From positions 29,115,828 to 29,179,827 of the forward strand of contig NC_079876.1 of NCBI RefSeq assembly GCF_029227915.1: a DNA stretch of 64,000 nucleotides. Direction: 5' to 3'. Positions 22,351-34,535 of this stretch are shown in pieces. Numbering within the stretch: the first letter of the stretch is position 1; each line of letters opens with the position of its first letter. The stretch is from Hydractinia symbiolongicarpus. Lineage: Eukaryota > Cnidaria > Hydrozoa > Anthoathecata > Hydractiniidae. The position numbers and the translations under genes are program-made. The notes below the pieces were generated by a model, which was not told the DNA's origin, did no database searches, and was given only the letters and a program-made list of their open reading frames with translations.

Positions 22351-22975
22351 CTACACGCTCATCACTAAAAGTTTGTTTATAAAAAGACTACAAGGTGTGT
22401 TTTTGACAGGCTGAACTTGCTTTCTTCTTCTCATAGACAATTTTATTCTGACATAATCAATATCGGTGTGAAAAGATTAAGCGTTGGGATTCCTGACTAG
22501 GTGTGTGCGTGTTTTAAAGCAACTTTAGAAGGAATGCCTGTAAAACACAGAACAGATTTGCTTGAACGGCTTGACCATTTCGTTGACTATATTTTGAAAG
22601 CAATCACTGTGTAGACATATATCATAATGAACTGTTGATATACGTAAGCTTGTATAAGACTGTATATGTACTTTATATTTCGCACGTCATATATATCATT
22701 CACATCATATATAGTCGGGCACCTGGTACAGGCAAACCGTGTCGGACATCTGTATTAGGCGTAACACCCTTTACCAAAAAAATTATTACAACTTCAGTGT
22801 AAATAAAAACACAGGAAACAGCCCGCCGTATATGCGCTTGTTCTGAAGCAACTAACTTGCAACTACGAAGCGCACACCAAGTCAGGAATACGTATGGAAA
22901 TCATCTCAAGGTCACATCTTAAGGTAACTTTAAGAAGGATTCGACATTTTTATTTTGTTCCTAAAAAAGTTTTTC

Positions 22976-23080
22976 CGCATTGTTTGCTACGTGGACGTCT
23001 CCTCAAGGTCAAATATTATTCCGGACAAAAAAAGTTCCGCTATATGTAGCTTCGCGCTATAAGCTGTCCACTTTAGAAAG
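22976..23080 (+). repeat. Diverged direct repeat pair, copy B
   Basis: This is the partner of 22245-22350, sharing CTCCTCAAGGTCAAA, TTCCGGACA and TTCGCGCTATAAGCTGTCCA. No coding sequence is seen in either copy. Confidence 0.6.
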
Positions 23081-25426
23081 GTTTTAATGTGACAGTTAGA
23101 CTGTATTTCAGTATGTTTCGAGAAAAATATCCGCAGGGTGTCTGCTATATAGGATTTCCGATTTCACTAGTTTTGACTACTTAGATTTATTGGGTGGTCT
23201 AATTATTAGTTTGATATGTATGAAGAAATAACCATGAATTAAAATACAATAAATCTTTAATAAACATGCAAATTAATTATGACTGACATTTATTAAGAAG
23301 TAAGTTGATAGTATATTCCATAATCACACGAAAATGAATTTGATAACATATTCTTGCGCAAGTATAATCGTGATCAAGGGTGTGTCGATATAACGACACT
23401 AACTTTAAGAATAATTACGAGATTTAATTAGATTATCCATTGCATCATTGACTACCTTTTATTTTACATACGTGATAATTATATAATCAGATTTATAACA
23501 CATTTTTTTTATTTTCATACATATGTTATATGTACGGCATTTGAATGTATCTTATCTCCAGATTCTCTAGGATTTTTATACCGTGGGAGGATGAAGGCAA
23601 AAAAGACGCTAGAATTATATGATATATGATATGGTGTGCCTTCGTCAGAAAGAGCCTCTGTACCCCCCCCCCCCCCCCTAAAAACTATATAGGCTGCGGG
23701 GTTTAAAGATTGCAGATTGTTTTTGCTATATTTTAGAATTATTGTGTTTGCTTTAAAAAGTTTATATCTATGCGATTTTAAATAAATCAACTTTGTATTA
23801 CTAAAACGTACATCGCCATTTTAAGACAGCTTAGAAGCCGTTTCGATGTATAGAACGCAAGAGATCTTGAGAACGAGATTGTCCTTACAAAATAACAAAA
23901 CCAGCAAAGCTTTTTGGTTCGGCATTTTCTAAATAGACATAACAAAAGTTAGAAAAATGATTCAAATTATTCACCTGCTAAATTATTAAGTAACGAATTT
24001 TTTCCCGACATGACAAAAGATAAGACCGAAAAAATAATCAGGCCTTCAAATATTTTGGTGATATAACTTATAAAATATAACTTATTTGTGCTAATTTTTG
24101 CGTGTTATAAATTTCGCGTATTTATGCAACAAAAATTGTTATTGTGCAAAATCTGATTCCGTCCTCATTTAAGATATCAAATATCCTGGTTTAGGAATAA
24201 ACCAATAAAGCCTATTACGGACAGTGTTTATGGTCACAAATTATCAAATGCAGAATGGCGCGCCATAGAGAGGAGTGAGAATAATAAAGTTTGCTATCCA
24301 ATGACTATCCAATAAATTTGTTTTAAAATTGATGCTGATGATTGCTTTTAAATCAAATTGTGTCGTCACCTAAAATTTTTACAAAGTTGCAAATGAAATT
24401 AACTCAAATTTATGATAAAAAAATCTTCTTACGCTTTTATGTTAAAATATGTCGAAATAAGGTTTATCAAACGGTCAATACATCCACTAATTTTTTCTCA
24501 TTAGCTGTTTAAAAACATTTTGGGTATCTGATGGGGAAGGCGTAACATTCCACATGTGTTAAAACTACCTCTATTATAATCATCATCATTTCCTTTCATT
24601 ACCCGCGCAGACAGTCAAGTGATATTTTTGTAGTTGAGCATGATATGTTGTGGTTAAGTGTTTCAACCGCAACATCAATTTAACCACACACGTTTAATCT
24701 ACCGTAAAGTAACACCACAACGCCCACATTACGTGGCTGTAATGTAACATAATGAGGCGTAAACAATACTGAAGAACACGATGGTTTCCTAACAGGATAT
24801 GCTGAATGATGATTCATTACCTTGACGAGAAAAATTAATTCCACACACGATGTTATTTTGACAGATTTGATTTATATTTTAGTGTTATTTTTTCTTTTAA
24901 TAACTGTTATCTCAATTAACCTTCTATTTTTGCTTGCATTATTTACATTAGAAAGAAATATCCGTAAACAAATCTTCATCACGTTATGAAATTTTCATTT
25001 TTAATGAAGAGAATGTCATTGGAGATAAACAAATATGTTCAATCTCCTGATGTTGTTGTTTCAATCATCACAATAATTATAAACAAACACAGCGATGTAA
25101 TTCTTGGGACTTTTGAAGGAAAACGTAATTTAGAGTGATTTAATAAAAAACTAACCCAAAAGAAGCAAACCCAGTTTTGAAACCTTGAATATAGGAGAAC
25201 TTTCGCAAATTTAAAACAGATTGTTACCAAATCAAACAGAATTAATATTTAATAGAAAGAAAGACATTTCGCCCCGCTTAACTGACTGACTTGACTAATG
25301 GTGGATGGGTGACACATAATATGCTATAGTAACAAATTGTAGCTGTTGAAGAAGTATTAAAAATTAAAATGAGGACAATACAAAGTAACTCCAGCCATTC
25401 ATTACATAGTGTTGCTTGACAATCAA
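23081..25426. other. Gene-poor AT-rich stretch
   Basis: There is a run of 16 C at 23663-23678. Open frames on the minus strand (for example 23515-23790) include the translated G-run and are not credible genes. No exon with matching splice sites was found. Confidence 0.4.
23663..23678 (+). repeat. Poly-C run of 16
   Basis: Sixteen consecutive C bases in an AT-rich context. Its length is probably variable and prone to sequencing error. Confidence 0.95.
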
Positions 25427-25746
25427 TATATTATTATTATTATTATTATTATTGAAATTATTTACCCAAAATTATTTAGCCTCTTTAGTTCCTGTTTGCA
25501 CTGCTATCAACGAGGGTCGCGCCAAAGGGTCCCTAGTGCATTTAAAACTCCCATTTGAGCTATTAAAATCGTTCAAACGCAGCAATTGCTTAACTAGACA
25601 ACCGCCTAGGATATAAATTCTATTCTCATGGTGAGCGCTAAGCAGAAAGGGTAGATTTACACTTTTATAGTCTCTGACTTGACTTAGCCGAGGTTTGAAT
25701 TTAAGAACTCCCGCACTGGAAGCAAAAGCTCTACCATAAGTTAACC
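25427..25746 (-). mobile_element. tRNA-headed SINE with ATT microsatellite tail, minus strand
   Basis: On the minus strand the head begins near AACTTATGGTAGAGCT (A-box region, complement of 25728-25743). A B-box-like ATTCAAACC follows (complement of 25692-25700), then a body, ending in an (AAT)n tail (25429-25453 on the plus strand reads ATT repeats). Head, body and simple-repeat tail in this order over about 320 bp fit a complete SINE. Confidence 0.6.
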
Positions 25747-27373
25747 AGTCGAAACAAATCTTAAGAAGGAATGGAAATTTCTTAATGTTGAAAAAATCAA
25801 TAATTGTATTTTAGTCAAAGTATTAATTTCTAGAATAGATTTTTACTTGAATCTCAAAAGAGAGCGAAGGGTGACCCTAAATCCACCCATGATTGAAGAG
25901 AAACTGCGTTTTAAATAGAATAGAGACTTAAGGAATGTTTCTAATATAAGATAGACGTTTTTTTGTTAAAGACCTTACGTATAGTTTTTTGACACTTAGG
26001 TACTCTAAATTTTTGTGTTTCTTTTGTCTTCCAAAGACTGTGTATTCCTCAGACCGAGGTTGCATGTTTTATTTCCCTGTGTAAAAAATGCTAAAAAAAC
26101 ACAACCCCGTACCAACCGCTATTTTGAAACGATGAGATTTAAAAATTTAAAAAATACTAGTTTTTATGAGAAAAGCTTTTTTTTCTGGACTATATTGGTA
26201 GTGTGTAGGGGTAGTAAAATTATAAGAAGAAAGACTTTATCCGATGTCTTATACTTTTGGAAAATGGAGGAAAAGTTTTTGACATAAAAATTTGTCAGAG
26301 GCTATTATTTAAACAAGGAAGGAAGGAAGATGTTCTCTTATATATACAAATTTGTAGGTCTTTGATACACACATTTTTAAAACCTGTTCAATAATAATAT
26401 AAAAGTTTTACGTCAATATATTGATCATTTGTGCAAAGTTTCGTAAAAAATTTACATTCCAACAAAATTAGCTTTTCAATGAGCGTTTTGTATAAGAAAT
26501 AGAAAATGGCATTTATTTGTTACCGAAATTCAAAAGTGTGACGAACCTCATTGATTTCTGGTAGTAACACTTCCTAATCTACGTCTCCTTTCTTATCTCC
26601 CTGCTCTATTCTGTTTGAGTGACTATTTGAGATTGAGTTATTCGAGCAGTTATTCCTGCCATGATATTAAGACATCTTCATCTGCTGCATCAGGATATCC
26701 ATCAACTAAAAAATCAACAAGCTAAGACATCAGTGTTGAAAATCTTTGAACCAAAAAATTTTTTTGTAAAAATATTTAGCAGGTGGCATGCAGGTCTATC
26801 CCATATTTTTCGAATATATATATAGAATTTCGAAATATAAAATATCTGTTATTTTTCTCAAACTTTTGTGAGGTTCGTAAATAGTTTGAACACTTTATGC
26901 TACAAACAAAAATTTAGTTCAAACACTACAAACACCCATAGAATACCGAAGATGACTCCACTCACTAAATTTTATTTCTCGAATAGCGTCCTAAGTCTTG
27001 AAGAGATTACGTAGACAATAAGGCTCTTATTTTCGGTTGAACAAAGTGAATAAGAAAACAAGCTTGCATTCCTCTCTCTCATTTAATTTTTTAAATGCTC
27101 ACTTGACTATCTTTATATCATGGCAGAACATTATTCTCAGACGATAAAACAAATTTTACACTTCGAGAAAAAAATGTAAAATATCGAAAAAATCAAAAAA
27201 AAAAAAAAATTCTACTACCTGCTGCTATTTTTTCGTCAAAATTTGTTTAGTAAATTAAAAAAGACGGAAATAAAAAATATATAAAAACAAATAAAAATAT
27301 GATTAAAAAAAAAAAAAATAAAAAAAAATTAGTGTCAGAAGCAAAATAATTAGTATTTTGTCTAATTCTTCAG
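25747..27373. other. Gene-poor stretch with A-rich low complexity
   Basis: An open frame at 26015-26287 has no coding character. The region 27170-27345 is dominated by A runs. No upstream exon for the terminal exon at 27374 could be recognised here. Confidence 0.4.
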
Positions 27374-27558
27374 AAAAAGGTATTTTTTTCAATGAACAAC
27401 GAAAAACTGGACAGCTGTTCTACTGGGAATCTGAACATGCAACTGAATTGAAAAACAACTCTTCTTTCTGGGAAAGCGTTATTGTAATCGATCAACGCGT
27501 TATTTATCCAGTTGGTCAACTTCAGATCTCAGACCAGCTTATTTCAAATTTAAAATAG
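27374..27558 (+). CDS. Candidate terminal coding exon, partner exons not found
   Basis: The sequence after the acceptor TTGTCTAATTCTTCAG is open for 61 codons to TAG at 27556. It has balanced codon use unlike its very AT-rich flanks (KGIFFNEQRKTGQLFYWESE at the start, QLQISDQLISNLK at the end). The exon would enter in phase 1 (two bases complete a codon). No start ATG is in frame, so it should be the 3' end of a gene with upstream exons outside my recognition, or a gene fragment. The family is not recognised. Confidence 0.4.
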
Positions 27559-29637
27559 GCGGGGTTTTAATTGACCGGTTTTATTTAATTTTATTTTACT
27601 TTATTTATTTTGTTTTTATCACAAAGCCCGCGATTTCGAATGTTATACGATATTACAACATAACTAATTGTCGATGTCATTGTATTGTTTAGAACCTTGT
27701 GTTATTTTGATTGTTAATTAGTAGCACTCTCAATAATTTAATATTTATTTACATAATATTATTTTTGTTTTGATACAAGTTGTGTTTTTGTTTAATCTGA
27801 AGCAGAGTTCTTTCATAATAGAGCATATCATCTTGAGTAGCTTATATCTTTCCTTTTTTCTTAGCTCTTTGGAACATTTTATGTTTGCAATAAGAAATTT
27901 CATAAATTTGTAATTTTTTGTTAAAACGATCCCACAAAAAATCCTTACAAAAATAGTTTTTAATCATATAGTTAACACAAAATTACATGCTTGCTCGGTA
28001 ACCACATATCAGACTATTCATTGCCTTAATAACCAAATCACTCATTATGAGAAATAATTATATCGCAGACAAGAAAATTGGGCCTAACCTGTAAAATTTC
28101 TTCCGCAAATAATTAGTTCACTTGTATTTTAAGAAATTTTGATATTATGGTCGCTGGAAATTATTGTTACTTCTTACGTCTTTACCTGCTGTAAGAATTC
28201 AAAATACCATTTTTTGCCTATTCGTTTTTAAATCCTGCTTTAGTTTCATCTTTGCATCGAAATTTTATGAGAAAAGCAGTTACAAATCTACTTACGCAGT
28301 TATTCTGTTTAGTGAAAATTTATTTTTTAGGTTCTAGTTTGAGGGAGAGGGAGAAGAAACATTTAAAAATGCGTTTGTCCGCAGAGGAGGAAAGGGATCA
28401 AGGAAGAATAGGTGGAGTGGGTAGGGGGTCTATTTGTTTTGTGAAGTTAAGTTGGCTTTCTGAGAAAGAATTTTTATTCTAGTTTCCTTCTTGATTGATA
28501 TTGATTGTTTCCTGTGATTAAGTTTGGCAAGTAAGTGATGGGTAAAATTTGTAAAAAAAAATGACTACGGCGTTTTTTAGCGTTTCAAGGGTTGACTTAT
28601 TGTTCCGTTTTGTAAAGATCTTCATTTGGGGATGCAATCAAGCTTTCTCACAGTAGTATTGTGTTTTTTATTTTCGTGGAGAGGGGATGTCTACCTACGT
28701 ACGGAGGGAGAGGTGTGCCAAGAAACAACTATATATTTCTATTATTTGGGCCAGCGTATTTTTTAATGCTACTTTGGTAGTTCTAATGAATGATGAAAAA
28801 AACATGTTTTTGTATCATTTTAACAAGTATTTTCAATTTGCGCAAATAATACCCAATCTGGGTCTGTTTATCAGCCTGTCTGGTGAAAAAAAAATTAAAA
28901 AGATTAAGAATTAAACGCGGCAACATATAGTTTGTCTTGATTACCTCAAACATAAGTTACAAATTTGTACCGGTGAATTACATTCAGGATATGTCAGGCT
29001 ATCACCGTCATAAATTAAGGCGTGTACTTTTATTGTTATTTCAAATTACAGATGGTACCATACTAATGAGCGAACTTTTGTTGTAAGCAACATAGCAAAT
29101 TTATAAACCAACCGACTGACGTAAGTCTTATGATAACATGAAGTTTTAATTTTGTAAGGATAGCCAGAACAAAAATTTCAGCGTTGCTGGATTTGTTTCA
29201 TATTAATTTTAATTGAAAGATTGAAACACACCCTCTCTGTGACAAAGTCATGACAAATTATTTACTGTAAAATGAAAGAAATTCCAGATCAATTGTAATG
29301 TTCCTTATATTGATGAATGAACATAAACAATTTAAAATTTTTCTATTTTTTTAATGGCTGTCCCAATAATTTTTGAAAATGTGTTTAATTTTTGGTCAGT
29401 AGTCATACCAATCACACTAAGAATTTTTTTAAAATTAACCACATGGCATATTTTATTGTCAAACCTTCAATAGCTCTAGTACCTTGATTTTCAAAAATAA
29501 ATAATACAAGAGCACTTTGGGTATCTTAAATTCCATTTGATAACAAATTGAGCAGATCGTTTGATTAACATTAGGCAAAATTTTGATTAAACAAGAAAAA
29601 AAAATTTAAGTATTAAAATTTTTTTAAGAACAAATTG
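27559..29637. other. Gene-poor stretch
   Basis: Open frames at 28252-28482 and 28687-28914 exist, but they show no domain, splice partners or codon signal. I leave them uncalled. The start may contain the 3' untranslated region of the 27.4 kb exon. Confidence 0.4.
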
Positions 29638-29775
29638 TGTGATATCTCATTTTTCGTACCTCAACAAGGTATAGCCATTATAAATTGTCAAAGTGAAGAG
29701 ATTTAAAAGCAGCAATTAACACAAAGGAGACCTCAAAGCCCTGTGTCTCACCCACTAATAAGACTAATCAAGGAT
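29638..29775 (+). repeat. Diverged direct repeat pair, copy A
   Basis: TGATATCTCATTTT, CAACAAGGTAT, CATTATAAATTGTCA and GGAGAC-T-AAA-CC-TGTG occur here. A recognisably similar order recurs at 30628-30740. The two are diverged and probably copies of an old interspersed element. Confidence 0.45.
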
Positions 29776-29837
29776 TCACTGTAGCTCATTCCCATTCATT
29801 CTAAAACTCAACGAATATTCAAAGAATTTTTATAAGC

Positions 29838-30068
29838 ATGTATAAAAATTTCAAATTGCACTTGGTTAAGTGTATAAAATCATCTCATGAATGGAAAAGC
29901 ATTCATTCTTTGAAAAATTTTTCACGTGTTTTTGATTTACAAAGTAAACTGATCTTAACCATTATGGTTAGCTCATATGAGGATTTTTTGAGTAAATCTA
30001 AGCCTGAAGTAACTTATGAAGAAACAGTCTATTGTTTGTATTTGCATTTATCTGCAGATCACCATTAA
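29838..30068 (+). CDS. Small open frame of 76 codons, uncertain
   Basis: ATG to TAA, beginning MYKNFKLHLVKCIKSS and ending YCLYLHLSADHH. The codon use is more varied than in neighbouring random frames. It has no membrane segment, domain or visible splice sites. It could be a small lineage-specific gene, an exon remnant or chance. Confidence 0.2.
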   Translation: MYKNFKLHLVKCIKSSHEWKSIHSLKNFSRVFDLQSKLILTIMVSSYEDFLSKSKPEVTYEETVYCLYLHLSADHH

Positions 30069-30627
30069 TGTTTGTAGAAATGTGTTAATTTTGTTAAGGC
30101 AATAGAACATAACGTTGAATCATTGGAAACTGGATTCCCTGGGTACCCTAGCGAATTTATTAGCATTTTATTCCTGCAGGTTGAAACGTGTGACGTTGAT
30201 GTTTGATCGTTTTAAATACTAGTTCCAAAAAAATGGAACATAACAATTTAATTCTTTTTTCCTTATTTTGTTTTTAGGCATTTTAAAAATAATTGATAGA
30301 AATTTACGGTATGGAAAATTTATTAAAATAACAAAAATAAAAATAACAAATAATTGCCACAATAACGAAAATTTAAATTTTAGCTTATGATGACAGCAAG
30401 TTTTACTACCGATTTCTACCTTAAAATCACGGGCTTAATGAGTTCATTAGTGTTTTTTCACAAACATGTACCTCTGTTTCTAATTAGTTTATAAAATGTT
30501 CATAATACAAGCCTTTTATTATCTCCACCGTCCTAAATTTTAAGAAACAATAACTAAAAACTAATTCAATTTTAAAACAAATGAGCAATATTTTAAATAA
30601 AATTATTTATTCAAGAGTACATTGAGT

Positions 30628-30740
30628 GACTGATATTTCATTTTCTACACTTGAACAAGGTATCTATTACATTGTCATAGTAAGGAGACTTTAAAAACCT
30701 TGTGTTCCAATAAGATTTAATCAATTAATTAAAAAAATAA
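30628..30740 (+). repeat. Diverged direct repeat pair, copy B
   Basis: It shares TGATATTTCATTTT, GAACAAGGTAT, TACATTGTCATAG and AGGAGACTTTAAAAACC with 29638-29775, in the same order. Confidence 0.45.
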
Positions 30741-31785
30741 TTCGTAGATATTTATTACTGTTTAAGACGTTTATAAAACAAACACACTAAATAATGAAAA
30801 ATAATGTTGGTCTTGAAACATGCCAAAGTCTAGCAATAAAGGTAAATTCATTTAGACTTATAAAATAAGCACTCGAGTGTAAGCCCAGCGAGTTTATGAG
30901 AGCAAAAATCGATTTAAAGATCACCAAGGAGCTGATGTCTTAGATAATCACGCAATCACAAAATCACGCCTTTGATTACGACTTTCATAGCAACGAAATC
31001 GTGCAATGTTAAAAAAAATAAAAAAATATATCAAAATTTAAATATTAGAGAAGATTAGCTTTCAACTTATTCCTTGGTTTGAAGAAAAAAAGTTACTGAA
31101 TGTGAAAATATATATTTTGTGAGACACAAAAATCCACATTTCAGTTAGCATTTTTGATATGCGTTTGCTTCTATGCGAAATGTTTTTTAAGAACGAATCG
31201 GTTTTAATATTTGGACCAATTTTGTAGTAGGCGAGAAAACAATATTTTATTGCCATCAACTCAGCATGTTTTTTTGTTCATAATGTTGTAGAAAACAAAG
31301 AAAAAAACAAAGCAGCTATTTGATGGCATTGTTGTATACTTGCAAAGAACTTCTGTCAATTTCCTCGCTCAATTATCTGGGTCCAGTCACAGCCCAATCA
31401 ATCTTTTCTTCTATATTGATTAACTTGTTGTTAGAATTTTTGTTGTATTGTAGTAAATTTTGTTTGTGGTTTAACTTCTTTTTCTAAAGAAAATGTTTTC
31501 GTTAAACAAATCGAATATGAGTCTACCGTGTTTAGCATGAGAAATGACAATCTTAAAGGAATTTGAAAGCCCGAATTAAACTATAAGTAAGTCCTTATAA
31601 CTTGCATTTGCTTATTTGAGCACAGCCTTTTTTCATAATAACGTTTGTAGTATGTGCTGCTAAGTTTTCAGCTAAAGAATTAGGATAATTATCAAAAAGT
31701 TTACAATGAATGCTTAGAAGCCGGTAAATTTCGCACAATTTCATCAAACGCAGATTTTTTTAACTTTTTTTAAATTATTTAAAAA

Positions 31786-32249
31786 GCGGGCTCTGCATAA
31801 CTCGAAACCCTTTAACTCGAATCGCTCCTTAACTCGAACGAATTCGTAGGCAACATGAAAATTTCCTAATAAACTCTCATAATCAACTCTCTACTATTCG
31901 AATCTCCATAACTCGAAAATCTCCTTAAGTCGAACAATTTTTTTTTGTCCCCTGAAATTATATTAGGCTATTTTTGCTCTTCATAACTCGAACAGTCTAA
32001 AAATTGAAGAATTTCAGAGTTCTTTTCTGATTCCAATACTTTCTACTTCTGTTTGGCCCCTTAGATTTGCCGTTCAAATGTCAAGTGGTGTGTTTACAAA
32101 TATTCTTGTTTTGAAGTTCTCATTGTCACGAATAAAAAGGCGTCTGTGGGACTTATCAAAATTTCCAAACTCTTCATTACTCAAACCGCTCCATAACTTG
32201 AACAATTTCTGATTCCCCGTAAGAGTTCGAGTTATGGAGAGTCCACTGT
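31786..32249. mobile_element. pogo-like non-autonomous DNA element remnant
   Basis: The right end, on the complement, reads CAGTGGACTCTCCATAACTC followed inward by GAACTC, and is bordered by TA. The left end is a decayed version (GGCTCTGCATAACTCGAAA). The interior repeats CATAACTCGAA-type motifs several times. CAGTGG termini with a TA target and TAACTCGAA are typical of pogo/Tc1-type elements. No transposase is encoded. Confidence 0.6.
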
Positions 32250-33634
32250 ATATATATTATTTCTTATTTGGCGCAGAATAAATTTCATGGAGACTAAAGC
32301 TTGTTTTATTTACGCAATAAGTTACCAGACGAGCACGAATAAATGAACTCATTTTTTCGCCCCAAAGCACATTTTGTGTATTTAACGCATGGATTTAATT
32401 TTGCGGAAAACACAAAAATCAAAGTTCACCATAAAGCCAGGAAACAAGGTTGCTACTACACAATAAAAACTTGATTTGTTTTTATCCGCCCGAAAAAAAA
32501 ACTATTTTATGTTGAAGAAAGAAAACACGCTGCTATTAAAGTCACAAACCCGTCCTTAATCCATAGGTTTTGTTTTGCTTGGAAACACGTAAACGTGAAA
32601 ACCAGATATGTGCATTTTTGAGTTTTACTATCGTTATAATGATGAAAGATGTCTGGAAGAAACAGTTTTTCTTGATTTAATGTTTAAAGGAGAGAGAGGG
32701 ATAACGCTTAAAATGTAAAAAGTCCTCAAATTCTTTTATTATTGACATAAAAGTGTAAGAGACCTCCTCAAATTTCCTCATTCTTGTTAAAAAGTGAAAA
32801 CACTGTAAAAAACAGGAATTAAAATCAACTTAGTAAATAAATGAAAATACAGCAGTATCCTTCTCGATTTTCACGTAACAGCTTTTTTAAACCTATGGTT
32901 AATTATACAATCACTAAGTTCTCTATTACTAGCTAATAGAGGACTTAAACTGTAGAACAAATGCCTGATAACGACAACTCTCTCAATACCAATTCAAACG
33001 GAGACTAAGACATATTAACTACTAACAATTAACTACATTATTTTTAGATAAAAAACAGTTAAATAGCACGATATCTTCTTCGCTAACCTGTCATACTATT
33101 ACAGACTACTACAATCTTCTTTTAACAACTCTACCTAACCCTAATGATATGCAATCACATATTTCTAGATTCTACGACGTGACAATAGATTTGTATTTAC
33201 AGTGAATCATTAAAAAAATGTTTAGTACTGAAGCATTGTATTGTGTAAATTTACATTTTGGCTACTGTTACTGTCACTTCGTTTTTGTTCAAGTCATCAC
33301 CCTTACCCAAGATGCCACCAAAAGATAAATCCTCTTTTATCTCGCTTTAAAACCCTTTAACTCAGAACGACGAACATCAAATGTTTTGCCCTCCCGACCC
33401 GTGCTCTCAGAGCAGAGACAAGACCAACGAAGTAAAATTCCATATGATCAACTTTTTCTTGTTCTAAAGACTTCCTCCCTTTCCATTTACTTCATAACTA
33501 ATTTCTGTCTATCATTTTGAAAAGCCTAATATCAAAAAATACAAGTATACCAATTAACCAGAGCCTTCAACTAGCTTTTAATTAATCTGAGCTAAAATTA
33601 ACATAATTTCTAGCGCGCCTATCAAGTCTGTACG
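32250..33634. other. Gene-poor stretch
   Basis: AT-rich, with no open frame of interest and no recognised repeat. Confidence 0.4.
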
Positions 33635-33681
33635 CATCAGCTTTATTCGAGTTTGATAGTCAAACCCGAATAAAGCTGATG
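33635..33681. repeat. Near-perfect 22-bp-arm hairpin
   Basis: The arms are CATCAGCTTTATTCGAGTTTGA and a reverse complement differing at one base (GGTTTGA against AGTTTGA), with a 3-nt TAG spacer. It is too short and tight for a standard pre-miRNA and is more likely a small foldback element or a transcript hairpin. Confidence 0.85.
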
Positions 33682-33743
33682 TTTAAGAGTCAGTTAGTTA
33701 ATGAAAAAAAATCCCTTATAAATTTTACAATACACAACCTTTA

Positions 33744-33999
33744 CTTTGGATTCCGCTAATTCGAACATTTGTTTTTAAAAATTAAATTCTTGTTTTCTTT
33801 GCCCAATAAAACTATTTTCTGCTACTTAATTCGAACATTCGTTTACCGTAAATCTTCGATTAAGCGCCGCGGCGCTTATTCAAAACTCGACTTTTTTGGT
33901 GCGGCGCTTAATCGATGGCGGCGCCTTTATGAGGGCGGCACTTAATTGAGGATTTACGTTATTCGAAAAAAACTTTCGAATACGCGAATGTGTACTGTT
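33744..33999. mobile_element. pogo-like MITE containing a second nested MITE
   Basis: The outer ends read ATTCCGCTAATTCGAACAT at the left and, on the complement of the right end, CAGTACACATTCGCGTATTC. They share the TTCGC-TA-TTCGAA core. TTCGAACATTCG occurs again just before the nested element, and the outer sequence resumes after it. No coding capacity. Confidence 0.5.
33847..33958. mobile_element. Nested GC-rich MITE with TTAAGCGCCGC termini
   Basis: The 112-bp element starts CGTAAATCTTCGATTAAGCG and ends with CTTAATTGAGGATTTACG. Its interior holds several GGCGCTTAAT/ATTAAGCGCC copies in both orientations. Its GC content contrasts sharply with the host sequence. The inserted site interrupts a pogo-like element, so it arrived later. 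Confidence 0.65.
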
Positions 34000-34277
34000 T
34001 TACAGTTGGCTCATTTCATAATTCGATAAAAAATAACAATTTTTTTGAAATTTCTTAATGCACACAACATAAAATATAGCTACAACTTGAAACTGTCATA
34101 ATCCTTCAAAACTAAAAGAATAAGCCAGAATAAGACAATTGTGTATAGTTGTATTTGCGCCTTTATGGAGCATGCTTGTGGCGGGCGTAAGCAGGGCGCA
34201 TTATAAAAGGAAAGAAACATAGCAGCTTTTTTAACTTTTGTCACCTTACAACAAAGTGGTCAATTTTTCTTCCATTT

Positions 34278-34535
34278 ATGGTCCACTATAAAAGTGAGGG
34301 TGCATTGAAAAAACCTAAGATCATCCTAACCCCGGTAATAAGATTAATATGTTCGAAAAATTTTGGAACAAATAGAATTCAATCGAGGGTTGCAAACATT
34401 TTACCCTCTAACAAACATAAAAATTATAACCTGCGGCACATCAAAAAAATTAATATCGGTAAATGTGTTATTAATACTCTCATAATTAAATTTAAGTGCC
34501 AGTATCAAATTTTTTCAACATCGTATAAAAATTAA
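34278..34535 (+). pseudogene. Possible decayed retrotransposon 3' fragment
   Basis: The frame contains HKNYNLRHIKKINIGKCVIN, which is reminiscent of the H-YN-R...GK segment near the C-terminus of many non-LTR retrotransposon reverse transcriptases. The usual following SF-xx-G-xxWN block is absent. The similarity is weak and from memory only. Confidence 0.2.
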
